Part shown: positions 15,401 through 26,400 of the stretch, piece by piece
Layout: each line of letters begins with the position of its first letter
Position numbering within the stretch: position 1 is the stretch's first letter
Source: a virus
IMG/VR virus record: IMGVR_UViG_3300042521_004506
Location: 1 to 48,366 of that record
Reading direction: 5' to 3' (one strand)
DNA length: 48,366 nt
The notes under the pieces: model-generated
Seen by the model: only the letters and a program-made list of their open reading frames with translations
Databases searched by the model: none
Told to the model about the DNA's origin: nothing
Program-made: the position numbers and the translations under genes

Positions 15401-18400
15401 GATAAGATCCCTGATTAAGAGTTGTAGATACGCTGGGGTCAAAATTCATATCAATTTGAAAATTCTTTGATGGATTCGGAGTAGTAAAAGTACTGCCCTG
15501 ATCATTCAGTATTAGAGAACTTGAAATCTTCAAATATCCAGTGGCGCTTGAATATATTTCCCAAGTACCTGTTGATTGCTGCAATTTGAATATGTTAATT
15601 CTGATAGAAGCTATGTTGCTGCTTAATTGATTTCCATCTGATCCGCCAGTACTCTCGTTGAAATATTCACTTCCGCCCCACATTCTAAACTTATATACTC
15701 TCCATTCGCAATTAACAGGAACTTGGAATTGTTGAGCAAATAATGTGCCATCGTTACCGTTACTTAAAAGATGAGCGGTATACTCGCCTTGAACTATCAT
15801 GCTTCCACTGCCATTGTCTACAGCTTTCATAGGCGGATTTATCCAAAGCACTACCTCATCTCCAGTAATTTGAGAACTACTGCTAGAAGATGAAGAAATA
15901 ACTGAAGATGAAGAGCTGCCTGCGCCGCACAGCAAAGAAGCGTTAAAGCACTCATTTGCTGGGCTCCCCACAAAAGTAAGATCTTGAGTGGCCATGTTAG
16001 CACATTTTCTACAAGCATCATTGCAGTCTCTAGCAACTATAGTTCTTTCTATAAGTACTACATTATCTGAAGAATCTTTACAATCTGCGTCTCCTCTTGC
16101 GCATTGACCATCCGAACAACAAGATGTAGGATTTGCACATAGAGCAATTGGATTGCCTAATTGCCATGAACTTACAAACTTAACAGTGTTACAATTTCCA
16201 CTTGAGCACCTGCATGCAAATTGACATACGAATGGATTATCTGCAACAACCACTTCATTCCCATCTAGGGGGCTGCCAGTAGTAGGATTGTTGGTTCCAA
16301 GTCCATCTGAAATTAACCCAATATTTGTAGAGCCATTCTCTATAGTAGAAGTTGCTGGATTTATTAAATCCTTATAAAGGCTAGTATTTATGCTAACACC
16401 TATTTCGCCAAATCCTATCGTGTTAGTATAGTTATTAGATGAACCCGTATGAACTAGCATGCCTCCTGCGAATATGCAATGGAATGGCTCAGTTGTAATA
16501 TTAATTGTAATTGATTTTTTGTTTATTACACTTGGATGTGACATCGGTGTCATTTCCAAATCTATGTTGTACCCATATACATTATCTTGCATGTATACTG
16601 CACTTCTAAACTTTAAAACTCCATCAACATCCATGATCAACACTGGGTGCTCAAAAGTAAGTTTCAAATAATCTGAAAACTTGTATATAGAAGATTCAGA
16701 ACCAATCCTAATCTTTTTAACTCTTGTTTCTGCAAATTTTATATATTGAGAATCACTTAATGTCCATCCGCTATTTATTTGCTCAAGAGTTGGATTTCTC
16801 TCTATACCAAATTCGTTAAAGTAAGCTGATAAGAGTATGTCTCCTTCTTTAATGTCTTCTATCCTTTTTTCACTACCATCTGCCATCTTAATCATGGTCC
16901 CCAATCCAAAGCATGTTGAAGTGCAGCAATTTGGACTTGGATCACATATCGGGCATGAGCAATCTACGGGATAATCAGGGAAAAAATCTTGGAATCTTTG
17001 TGAAAAATCCCAGTAAAATATAGAAGGCAAATCTGCGTCTCTTGTAAATTCTGCTCTCCAATAAAATTTACAAGAACCGCCGTCAACGCTACATATCACA
17101 AGTTGAGCTTGACCACTTGTAATAAGCCACTGCCAAAAATCCACCCAAGAAATGCAATCAATATCCCATATGCTAATTTCTATGTCACATTCTATAGAAA
17201 ATTGATTTTCTTGCGGGCAATCACAGCATGTAGCACAAGTTTTGAACCATTTTATTTTTAGTACTGCATCAGATGGGAATCCAACCTTGCTACAATTGAC
17301 TATTCCATTAGCCCAATCTTCTCTATCTAATATTATAGAGGGGATGTTATCGCAATCTGGACATGCACTACTTGAGCTAGAACTAGATGATGAACTAGAT
17401 GATGAACTAGATGATGAACTAGATGATGAACTAGATGATGAACTAGATGATGAACTAGATGATGAACTGCTTGAAGAAGATGTCAAACAAACACATGGAT
17501 CATTATTGTCACTTGAAGAACTTGAAGAACTTGAAGAAGAATTTCCATCTACACCTACACACACTAAATCATTAGGAGCCCAAGCAGCCCCGTGAGCAAC
17601 TCCTATATTTTGAACATTCAATCCAGTATCAATCCAACTATAAGTATTTGGGTCAATTTTAATAATTTTATTATTAGATTCACCAACAATTACATATAAA
17701 AATCCGTCTTTTGCATTTGTAATTGCCCAAACTTTATTTCCGTATGTAAATTCATCAGAAGTAGTAATTAACTCACCAATGCATTCTTGGTCAGCTGAAT
17801 CATATCTTGAAATATAAATTTGATCATTTACCTCTCCAGAGCCTATAATAAAAAAGTAATTTTCTAAAAGATCATTTGTCCATACGGCAGCATCACCACT
17901 GCAGCCAATTCCAAAATCGTCACAGGCTACAGAAGCAACTGCAGTCTGAGTGTCAATTGTAAATAATGGAAATTTCTCTAAGGCCTGAGGGCCTGGCGGG
18001 AAATATCCATCGGCGGCAAAACCGTACAAAACATTGTCTTTACTAAAAGATAAACCAGATAATATTGGTGCGTATTGCGGAGTGGAGAATGTTATATTGC
18101 CTACTATTGTAGCAATACCCGTATTAGGATCAACGCGATACAGCCTGTCGCTGTCGTTGATGTAAATTTCTCCTGTGTCGTTTACCGCTATATCCATAGG
18201 TATACTACCAGAGTAGCTTCCACCTACATCTATTTGAGATAAAATATTACCAGTTTTTACATCTATCTTTACAAGCTTTACGGGCTGTCCACTCGCTGTA
18301 GGCTCACATATTAACCATACTGGTATGACAGAACAATCTTCTGCTGTTAGCCTAAAAGCGTTATCGTCTTCAAAGTCTCCATCCCAATATGCAGCTCCTA

Positions 18401-20465
18401 CGCCACAACATAAGCCAGATTGTGAAAAATCACATATAGCCACCATTGAAGCATTGCCCGTGTCCCATCTATTAAAGGCATATATTTTTTGATCAGCAAT
18501 CGCTACAGGTTGAGGGGTAGAAGATCCCCGCTCTCTCGCCAAACCAAAAACTCTAGGAACAACAGAAAGTTTTACTGATGAAGTAACGCCGCTTGTTCCT
18601 ATTGCAACTTCTAATAATATATTAGAGTTACCATTTTTGGCAGACACCAGCAATCTGTTTGTGCCAGACTTAGCACTACATATATCTCCGTTCCCAGTGT
18701 AACCGATATTTCCTATTGACGTACTACCGCCATTTATAGTATTTAAAGAACATAAAGTCGAATTATTAACCGTGTATAATTTTCCATCTTTACCAAAACC
18801 AAGACCGCTCGTATTCCTTAGTCCAGAGTCTCCGACAATATCTGCATGTCCATTTATTTTATTTATCAAATATAAAATGCCAGAAGTTCCAAGACCATAA
18901 AGATTTCCTTCATCGTCAAAATCAATATCATGTATTTGATCATCTAAAGTGTTACCTTCATCATTTTTTATTCTTAATATTCTTCCAGACAGGTTGCCAG
19001 TAATAAGATCTATTTTACCAATTTTATTCTGATCATCAAGTACAAATACGCCAAAATTAAAGTTTTCAGAACTAGAGCTAGAAGAAGCAACGCCGCCACA
19101 AATAGAAAGATCGCTGTTGCAGTTGTTGCATGCTAAACAGTTTAACTCAAGTTCCCAAGAAGTATTTTCACCCGTACTTTGACAGCCAGAAAAAATAACT
19201 ATTCTAATTTTGTTATCCCATTCAGAACCTGTACCTGTAGAAAAAAGTGCTTTATCTATTAAGATACAGGCAAAATCAGAATTAGCATCATTTCCACCCT
19301 CTCTGAACGGAGGCTTATTTGTATTATTGTTTGTGGTGCAACATGGAGCGTTCATACATCCTGATCTCAAAATTGGACTTACAGGACGATCATAAACATT
19401 TCCGCTTTCTGGATCCCATGTTTTTAATATTTCATCAGAAGAAGCGTATTCAATAAAATTTGAAGAACTTAAATAGCCTTGACCTTGAGAACTACTGTGA
19501 ACATATGGTTGGTCAGACGAAGGAGTGACTACAGCTGCGCCCCACAAAGGTTTTCTCAAAAATTCTGTTTGCTGAGCATTTGAGCCCAGTGTAGGCATGA
19601 TGACAAATCTTGAGCCGTTCCCCATGCTCCTCCATCTTATGCATATATAACCATAAGAATCAGTGCCGCTTTCTATACAGGAGCCCACGACCTCTGACAT
19701 GTCTAGTATTATTTCAACTGGCTTGCCGTTAGAGTCTGGAGCTGTTGTTGAACTAATTGTTTTAGTAAAAGAACATCCTGTGCCAAATGCAATGTCGGCA
19801 AATGGATAAGTAAATACAAGTTTATTATTTATAAATTTTAATTTATTTAGAACTGAAATAGCACTGTTAACCCATTTAACTTGATCCTTTAAATATTCAT
19901 TAAGAGTTGCGTAAGGGCTTGATGGATTATCGAAAGATGGAGGATTATTAAATCGATCAATATCATCACTTGTCAAATAATCTCCATCAACAATTTCATC
20001 AAAATACTCAAAATAATCGTCTCCAATTGTAGTTGCTTCAGAACTTGGGTCACCTATTTTATGAAAAAATCCACCTGCCCTCAATACGTAAACTTCGTCA
20101 TCTGGATTTTGATACTGTATAATTGATGGTCTATATGCAACTTTTTCATACAAACCAGATGGATGCCCAGCAAACATTTGCTTAACAGCATTTACAATCA
20201 GCAGAGAAGTATCATATATTCCCTGAGGCGTATCAAAGGAAAGTCCTAGCAAACTTATTTGACTGTAATCTTCGCCGTCTATTTTAGCAGGATTATTAGA
20301 AATATAACCTATCCTGATTGCCTCTTGACGTATCCTTGTCTGATTAACAAGAAATTGCATTAAAACGTCTATGCCAGTTAATCCAATTCCAGAAGAATCT
20401 AGTATAATATTTTCTTTTAAAAAATTAGACGCATACTGTGTAGTTTCAAATGGGTTTCTAATCAT
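12450..20465 (-). CDS. Giant modular adhesin/tail-fibre-like protein with Hint, dockerin-like and poly-Ser modules (2671 aa)
   Basis: Domain order by eye: an orphan N-terminal region; a Cys-rich module ending near residue 450; a beta-propeller-like stretch at about 468-969 with repeats such as GKIDLITGN, LYRVDPNTG and DDEGNLYGLG; long poly-Ser linkers near 974-1035; a Cys-rich segment; a Hint domain at about 1185-1342; more Cys-rich and beta modules; two dockerin-like EF-hand pairs near 1770-1834 and 2062-2139; and a C-terminal domain at about 2180-2580 with weak SGNH-hydrolase resemblance, then a Ser-rich tail. The start has AAGAGG seven bases upstream and overlaps the 3947-aa gene as TAATG. 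No signal peptide is seen, as expected for a virion protein. Surface adhesion or fibre function is inferred. Confidence 0.85.
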   Translation of the reverse strand: MIRNPFETTQYASNFLKENIILDSSGIGLTGIDVLMQFLVNQTRIRQEAIRIGYISNNPAKIDGEDYSQISLLGLSFDTPQGIYDTSLLIVNAVKQMFAGHPSGLYEKVAYRPSIIQYQNPDDEVYVLRAGGFFHKIGDPSSEATTIGDDYFEYFDEIVDGDYLTSDDIDRFNNPPSFDNPSSPYATLNEYLKDQVKWVNSAISVLNKLKFINNKLVFTYPFADIAFGTGCSFTKTISSTTAPDSNGKPVEIILDMSEVVGSCIESGTDSYGYICIRWRSMGNGSRFVIMPTLGSNAQQTEFLRKPLWGAAVVTPSSDQPYVHSSSQGQGYLSSSNFIEYASSDEILKTWDPESGNVYDRPVSPILRSGCMNAPCCTTNNNTNKPPFREGGNDANSDFACILIDKALFSTGTGSEWDNKIRIVIFSGCQSTGENTSWELELNCLACNNCNSDLSICGGVASSSSSSENFNFGVFVLDDQNKIGKIDLITGNLSGRILRIKNDEGNTLDDQIHDIDFDDEGNLYGLGTSGILYLINKINGHADIVGDSGLRNTSGLGFGKDGKLYTVNNSTLCSLNTINGGSTSIGNIGYTGNGDICSAKSGTNRLLVSAKNGNSNILLEVAIGTSGVTSSVKLSVVPRVFGLARERGSSTPQPVAIADQKIYAFNRWDTGNASMVAICDFSQSGLCCGVGAAYWDGDFEDDNAFRLTAEDCSVIPVWLICEPTASGQPVKLVKIDVKTGNILSQIDVGGSYSGSIPMDIAVNDTGEIYINDSDRLYRVDPNTGIATIVGNITFSTPQYAPILSGLSFSKDNVLYGFAADGYFPPGPQALEKFPLFTIDTQTAVASVACDDFGIGCSGDAAVWTNDLLENYFFIIGSGEVNDQIYISRYDSADQECIGELITTSDEFTYGNKVWAITNAKDGFLYVIVGESNNKIIKIDPNTYSWIDTGLNVQNIGVAHGAAWAPNDLVCVGVDGNSSSSSSSSSSDNNDPCVCLTSSSSSSSSSSSSSSSSSSSSSSSSSSSSSSSSSSSSSSACPDCDNIPSIILDREDWANGIVNCSKVGFPSDAVLKIKWFKTCATCCDCPQENQFSIECDIEISIWDIDCISWVDFWQWLITSGQAQLVICSVDGGSCKFYWRAEFTRDADLPSIFYWDFSQRFQDFFPDYPVDCSCPICDPSPNCCTSTCFGLGTMIKMADGSEKRIEDIKEGDILLSAYFNEFGIERNPTLEQINSGWTLSDSQYIKFAETRVKKIRIGSESSIYKFSDYLKLTFEHPVLIMDVDGVLKFRSAVYMQDNVYGYNIDLEMTPMSHPSVINKKSITINITTEPFHCIFAGGMLVHTGSSNNYTNTIGFGEIGVSINTSLYKDLINPATSTIENGSTNIGLISDGLGTNNPTTGSPLDGNEVVVADNPFVCQFACRCSSGNCNTVKFVSSWQLGNPIALCANPTSCCSDGQCARGDADCKDSSDNVVLIERTIVARDCNDACRKCANMATQDLTFVGSPANECFNASLLCGAGSSSSSVISSSSSSSSQITGDEVVLWINPPMKAVDNGSGSMIVQGEYTAHLLSNGNDGTLFAQQFQVPVNCEWRVYKFRMWGGSEYFNESTGGSDGNQLSSNIASIRINIFKLQQSTGTWEIYSSATGYLKISSSLILNDQGSTFTTPNPSKNFQIDMNFDPSVSTTLNQGSYLLAIGGVRMVTSSFLPKLIWTNGQIPGGKYKTDNFNWGSFNEESGGGSLSGAIIGIRSPTCVVSSSSSSSSSSSSSSSSSGCVVWTGPGCPDMDGDGFVGGSDLAVYFSASADYNPIADLNGDGVVDGLDLGILQSYWGSCVECPNWNGSSSSSSSSSSSSFSCVQSFGQWLNTTGTQAYSSIIDLNGFDIQSDSSGEYIDICIEYVTGSEAADRIMIVATRDDELSTDAVLKNGDLDYEHYGRRLLYENGQLSGFSHPDHPIFAYEGSQFTLPSRSILFDSGCVATGATSSVITTIRVRQFSVAFDPVDPMYKKLRLVVFGVCSSDLDPDSITNWWVDLGCDILNCNVTSSSSSSSSSSSSSSSSASSSSSSGCTRIWSNPGCPDLNNDGFINGNDFGFFLGIMFGPVDYNNIVSIAADLDGDGNISGADMGLFQGLTYGCIKCPNFDWSASSSSSSSSSSSSSSSSSSSSSSSSSSSSSIPSGPPLKIYGSNKFGRFISDAKNDRNVVDIIYIGQDSRFWVSGLNRGFNSLGTKSYGSPFMPATTSNSYDIAQNVTTLSNDWEPGFFRRFSETGAILQKGSAVFPDEGIYESLHNSVKPYGKGIEWGFAPEIVEEFYVEYSSGIYAANTEPSIGIPLDDNSVLEYMVIRVANFTGSYTLSVSSYDGENIFVSSPFAGDSLSTSEWVVDKVEFLYSYNVHGVSGLKFSFLGSMRDGPRSGISGDFAVGLHSLHRKGIGGLAITPFHTYEGATLESIRSDFNKAEVIFTLQTYLKVINQRSVSAYNSLDVTVGSPGRMVFFIQANSNSESTLLEDIQDIKDQITAVCLSLGFDEENFTFCVMIPAAVSEFDEELVSQRQTIADAIIEDQTSVGNTVFVNIPAIFSYREMIDNGWATVSELAPSSFTGGQCCDVFEYCVRWSDSDPTLCLDFRRRWTCWDCDGPGPTLVCGVIEAGGPGTGGSSSSTSEGESSSSSSNEKFPFI
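13964..14041 (-). repeat. 12-bp repeat array encoding a poly-Ser linker
   Basis: Five copies of AACTAGATGATG (plus-strand view) occur. The first two are separated by a 9-base variant unit and the last three are tandem. On the coding strand each copy encodes four serines. The linker separates the second dockerin-like pair from the C-terminal domain. Copy-number change by slippage would keep the frame. Confidence 0.85.
14050..14283 (-). other. Second dockerin-like EF-hand pair (within the 2671-aa protein)
   Basis: The encoded segment has two calcium-loop motifs, DLNNDGFINGNDF and DLDGDGNISGADM, bracketed by GCPD at the start and CIKCP at the end. Duplicated D-x-D/N-x-D-G loops about 30-40 residues apart are the pattern of type I dockerin or related EF-hand repeats. 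Poly-Ser tracts flank it on both sides. Confidence 0.7.
14965..15157 (-). other. First dockerin-like EF-hand pair (within the 2671-aa protein)
   Basis: Encodes DMDGDGFVGGSDL and DLNGDGVVDGLDL, two canonical calcium loops, with flanking GCPD and SCVECP cysteine motifs like those of the second pair. Serine tracts lie on both sides. The two pairs are clearly related copies. Confidence 0.72.
16440..16913 (-). other. Hint (hedgehog/intein) autoprocessing domain (within the 2671-aa protein)
   Basis: The segment starts CFGLGTMIKMADGS with Cys1 at about residue 1185, continues with IEDIKEGDILLS (block A end), has LTFEHPVLI (block B T-x-x-H), and ends with PFHCIFAGGMLVHT (blocks F/G). Cys1 and the block B Thr and His needed for the N-S acyl shift are present. 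The terminal Asn of inteins is replaced: His is followed by Thr-Gly. This predicts cleavage or thioester attack at the N-terminal side but no splicing. Confidence 0.75.
17381..17464 (-). repeat. Seven perfect 12-bp tandem repeats encoding poly-Ser
   Basis: AACTAGATGATG is repeated seven times without a mismatch. Read on the coding strand it gives TCATCATCTAGT units, four serines each, forming the longest Ser linker of the 2671-aa protein. Perfect identity implies recent expansion or ongoing slippage. The plus-strand reading (Asp-Asp-Glu-Leu repeats) is a shadow. Confidence 0.9.
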
Positions 20466-23400
20466 TATGCGCCTCTTATGATATGGTAAAATCCATTAAA
20501 TGTATTCATAAACTTTCTCATAAATTCTTCTTTGACATTATCCATTTGATCTGATGAATCTGTATCGACTATATGTATGCATCCTGCAGGATCCATGAAC
20601 TTTTGTCCTTCAATTACGTCATATAAACTGTTTTTAATCTTTGTCATTAATTCAGATATGTTTGCAGAACCAGTTTTATTTAGCGCATAGTTAATAAAGT
20701 TTGAACTAATTTTTCCACACAATACTAAATCTTTGACTGATGAATTTTCACTAGAAGAAGTATTTATTTTATTCCTAATAGGTGCCGGAGAAGTATCCCC
20801 AATTCCTACAGTTATTATATCTAATAAATTCTTATCATTTCCTCCTGAAGACCCATTCATTTTCCACTTAGACACTTTGCGACTAGCGTTCCGCATTTCA
20901 CCTGAACAAACACAAGCTCCCATTGATGGCTTGTAATCAGGCACGTCTGCATTAGAAATAGTCGTCAGAACAGGAGCAAAATACCATTCTGCCTCTGGAT
21001 GTGATGCAGACACTGAATCTTCATATATGTAAGACAGCTTAATCAAAAGCATTCTATCACCATTATATATGCATCCATGGTTTGGATCAAAGCACCCAGC
21101 GAAATCCTTGATCAAATAATTCCATTTTGTATTATATAATCCATACACTGATTTTCTAGCAAAAACTATATTACCTTCACATCTTGGTATACTAATATTA
21201 GGCATAGAAAAACCACCCTGATTAATTTGCAATGCAGATTTACTATAAAGTAAACTCATAGAATCATCTATAAACATGTCTAATGCGTAATCTCTATATG
21301 GATTTGAAAATTTAGATGCAGAATAATTGTAGAATGGAATTACATTATTAAAACCAAATCCTGAATCTCTGTATATTTGTTCATTCATATGATCAGTAAA
21401 GTCATTTAAAACAACTACACAACGTTGTAATCCAAGTTTTTCTCTAGATCTTAATAACGGTATTATAGATGTAAAATTTTGATGCATTAAATCAAAAGTG
21501 CCATAATTTGTTACTGCAGAAACAGTAATGACTTTTGGTCCTGTCAATCCGCACCCACTAGTTCCAATATAATCGTTGTCTCCACAAGCCGGATTTGCCA
21601 CTAATTGGTTACTATTATTTGGCATGGAGAATTTTACCATAGCATTTTTGTTAACACTTTGAATACCCAAAGATAAACTCTTATAATAAGTCTTGTTTGC
21701 TGCATAATTTTCCAACAATATATCAGAAGTAGATGGAGAATAGTGCTGATCATATTTGTATGATCTCATCACATATATGTCATTAGTTCCCCACCACAAG
21801 ATGCCGGAAACGTCATTCCAGTCCATCTGCATCAGAGTGCCTTTTATCTGATCTATTTGATTGTGATAATCACGGTAAACATTATTCCCGTCTAGTGGCA
21901 AGAATTCATTGCCTCCAAAATAAAACTGCTTCTTTTCTATATCTGGAACAGGTGGCTTTACTAAAATATGAGCTTCGTTATCTGAAGTATATTCGTATCC
22001 AGAATATTGCAACTCTCCGTCTCCAAGACTGCTTGACAAATCATATGCATAAATCCAAGACTTTATACTTGGGTTATATATTTGAGTTTCTGGATTTGGC
22101 TGACCAGATGTGTAGCCAAATCTTTTTGCACTTAGAGCAGAATATGCTGGATAACAAATACTACTACTCATATCTTCATTTACGTCAAATACGCCAACTT
22201 GAGATACATCAGCATTCCCAACAACCAACGATGTATAGTTAGATATAGAAAATATTTTTCTATATGGATTGTTGTCAATTGAAAGTTCAATAAATGCTAT
22301 CTTGGATGCTAATTTATTAAATCCAGGAGAAGCAGAAGCGTTTACTGTTGGTACTGATACCGTAGACATGACTGAGATATCAGAATTATCTGCATAAGTT
22401 ATATTGTTAGTATTATTTGTATTTCCAACATACCCGTATTGGGAATAAGGAGTTAAAACTCTTTTGACTGACACATTAGGAACTGGAGATCCTCCAACAA
22501 TACTATCAAGATTCCAACCAGAGCCTTGAGAATTAGATGGACTCATCTTCATAAGGTGACCCAAAGAAGAAGCAACAAGTGTATTGTTGTAGAACATTAA
22601 ACCACAACTACCGTTCTTTGCGCTTACTGGCGTCATAGTCCAGAAATTCAAATTAGCAAATGATTTATTATTTTCACTAAAAGTAGGATCTGTGGGAGGT
22701 ACGATATCGCTTAGCTCTATTGTTCTTTTTACAGCTCCATTGCCGGAAGGAATTGAAGCAGTGAAAACAGTCACTCTGCCTAAACGTCTTTCAAAATTTG
22801 AAGCATTATAATTAGCGGTATTTGAATCTAAATAATCTAAATAGTCAGTATCTGGATCTATGCCAGAACACACATATATATCATATAAAGAATTGTTAGA
22901 GCCATTAGCTACACCCCAAATAGCAGAACAAAATACGTCAACTGGCGCACCATTACTTGTAGAAGAAGGAGACAGACCTTGCTCTAGCAATTTAGTATAT
23001 GAGACACTAGATCCTGTTACTTGCTTTTTATACAAATCTATGTAGAACAAAGCTGGAAGAGGTTCGCCGTTTGGACTTACCTCATCTGCCTGAGCATCCC
23101 ATCTATGATTACCTATCGCTATAATACTTGCATCGTTGCTCATCCAAACTTGATACTTAAATGACTGGTTGCACAGGTCGTTTATTCCTGTAACTGCCAT
23201 ATCATTTATTTTTGACTCATAGACCATGCCCGGACCAGTAAAGAAGTCAGCGTCCTGTTGTCCATTTGATTTAAACTTAAATACATAAGTAAATGCGCCA
23301 CTACTATCATTTCCACTATTTCCAGTAATAACAAATCTATCATTACCATTAAAGAACCCGTTCAATCTGTGTAAAGAGTAAGCAGACTCTAGTTGTGTAG

Positions 23401-26400
23401 CTATGCTATCAGGATTACCATCTGCATCTTGATAAGTAGCGATTATTGGAATTTGTGTTATTTTAGGCTTTTTTGAAGTTGCAGAAGCAGAGGGCTCAAT
23501 TTTGTAAAAAGCATTTCTCCAGAAAACAAACGCATGGATCTTACTGCCCTCAGAAACATTAAAGCCTACTCCTTCTCCAAGTATAGCAACTGAATTATTT
23601 ACAGCACCAACACCGACTGGGATACGGAATCCTTCAGTTTCGCTGTTGTAGTCAAACCATTGCTCGTTAGGCGGAAATTGAGATCCTCCACCGCCGTTAA
23701 GGGTGCCGTAAGCTGCAAATTCTGAGACTAAATTCGCACCAAAATCTTGCGTGTAAGAATCATTTCTAAAAAATGATTGAACCATGCGCTGCGCTTCACC
23801 ACTATACGCAGAGAATGCAAATAGAGCATTAGCTGAGTTAATCGTACTCATGTCAGTAAATGATAATCCAAATTTTTGGAAAACTATAGGTCGTGAGTCC
23901 CAAACGTATTGAGGCATTTTAAAACATGAAGATTTATTTTGGTTTGCCCACCAAAGAGGTCCCTTATCTAATTCATCGTTTTCTATTCTATACACGCATG
24001 GACCTATGACGGCAAAATACTTTTCACTACCAGAGCCTGAATTGTACTTAAGCATTATATGCTTGCCAAGCTTGATCATATAAGATCTATTGATTGGGAC
24101 TTTTATCATGCCTGGAGATGTATGGAAGTAGTTTGTGGAGCTTGTTGCCTGATCTCCTGGATTAACTCCTAAATACTTTATGTCGCTAGAAGCACTCCAT
24201 GGAAAATTTCCTGGCCAATAGTGTGGAGAGTTATCTTTGGAAATTTTTCTAGTTCCAAGAAGTGGCTGCAGCCATATGCCCATTCTACACCAAGAAGTCT
24301 CTGGCAAAACTTGAGGGCCAGTACCTACCGTGCTTCTCTTAATAGAACCAGATAAAGTAGCTTCGGAATTGGCAAAAGTTGATTTAACCGAACTTACTTC
24401 GCCATTTATATCAAGTTTTGCAGTTATTACTGCACATATTAATCCACCGCCAAATATATTCTGCGTGGAAATATTATTCTTCCATCCAAAACTATGTTTT
24501 GATGGACTGTTAGCACTCCAAGTATTGCCGTTTAAAGAGGCAAGTATCGTAACTGTAAGAATTCTTTGACCCTGACTGGTGGAAATAACAGAAGAGTTTA
24601 CGTCGATAACGTGAGCTAGTCCATTTTTAATTGCTTTCCAAAAAGCAGATTGTTTTCCTGCGTCTACGTTATATCCTAAATTGTTTTTATCATTAGTAGT
24701 TAAATTGCCTGTGAATCCAACAGCTCCAACATTTCCAGAGTCTGGATAATCGCCAGATGGCATATCGCTAAAAGTATTGACGAGACCAAAAATATGTGTA
24801 AAACTATTGACGGTTACAGCGAAATCTAGCAAATCAGGCATTCCAAAAGTTGGTAGACAAACAAGCGTTTCAGGGTTATTGAAAAAGTCTTTTGGGCTTA
24901 CTCTATCAAACAAAGAAAATCTTCGATATTGTTTGCTAATTTGATCACCATTAACAGTGTTAGTAGCAATATCAGTTTGATATTCTTCTCTAATGTGTGA
25001 TTTAGAAAGATTAGAATTGTCCTCTGGACTCAATCTGTTGCTAATATTAAGTGAGACTATATTTGTAGCATCATTAGACCAAGTGTCCCCATTAGTGTTT
25101 TGATTATTTACATAACTTCCTAAATTAGATGCACTAGCATTCACACTTCCAACAGTATCAATAGAATGTACTGGAGAGAATTCTGCTCCACTTTCATTTA
25201 CTGTTCCAGAAGAATTCTGTCTATGATAAGAAAGCTTTCTATATATAAATTCATTTTGATAAACAATTTCATCTCTACTTATACTTCTTAATTCAGCTCC
25301 AAGAACAGATACTTGCACATTTCGCCCACGACCTGTGAGCATATTAGTCTTGTAGGGATACTTAAATGAAGAGTGTTTTCCAAGCTTTGGATATACAGGA
25401 TTAGTAGCAAAATAGTTTCCGACTAAACCATTCAGAGTGGCAGGGAATTTGTCTAGCAAAGTTTGTGCGTTAGTGTTGTTGTACCTATAACGCGACCAGA
25501 AACTTATTGAATTTCCATTGGAGGCATTGTATAAGTATGGCAAGTTGTAAGAACCCTGTAACGTGTAGTATGTTGGAGCATATTCCCCAATGGTCCCGTT
25601 TGATTCTGGACCGCTTACTCCGTTGGGTGTAAAAACAGAAGCAAAATGCGAATACCACTGTAGCAAAGAAGGACCGCCGCCATTGTAAAGCGCTCCAACG
25701 GTAGCCAATGAAGTATTTGTTGAAGTACCGGTATTATCCCAATAGCTAAAGCCAGCAGCAGATGGTCTGAAGTGATCAATAGAAGTTATTGATGGATATA
25801 ATATGGTTTTATATTTATAAGAAAAGTTATTTATATAACTAGAACTTGAGCTACTGCACCAGCTGCTACCTAAGCCACTAGAGCCAATAAAACTACTTAA
25901 ATGAACTCCACTTTCATTCGTATTTGATCCGACAACTAAACCGATTCCGTCAGTAAATGTTTTGCAAGACACTATATTAATGTAACTTGTGTTATATTCA
26001 ACCCTTAATGCATTACTGCATGTGCTTGAACTTAAATTCTGAGAAGCACTAAAGTATGCACTTCTACTATCATCATATGCAGTAGCGCTATCATTTTGAG
26101 GATCTCTCGCACCGGTAAAAAAAACAGCCTCTCCAATATGGAGCACTTGAGGACAGACCGTACATGATAAATGAGTAAGCTGATTTCTGTTTAAAGGATA
26201 CGCTCTTATAGGGAAGAGATTAAAATCAGACTGAGCTAAACCACGCTCTGTCTTTTTAGGCAACAGCATATTGTCATAAACGTCAGTAAAATTGCCTTCA
26301 AAATTACTACTGAAAATGGCTGCTCTTATTTGAGATGGACTTGGAGTATTACTGTCGGGATCATAGTCCCAAAAAAGATCAACCATATACATGGTGTCTG

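Noticed and set aside
16440-16913. A splicing intein
   Set aside because: The block G Asn and following nucleophile are missing (His-Thr-Gly instead), and no homing endonuclease domain is present.
17242-17595. Plus-strand frame rich in Asp-Asp-Glu-Leu repeats
   Set aside because: It is the antisense reading of the 12-bp poly-Ser repeat in the 2671-aa gene. Other plus-strand frames across 12.5-38 kb are likewise shadows.
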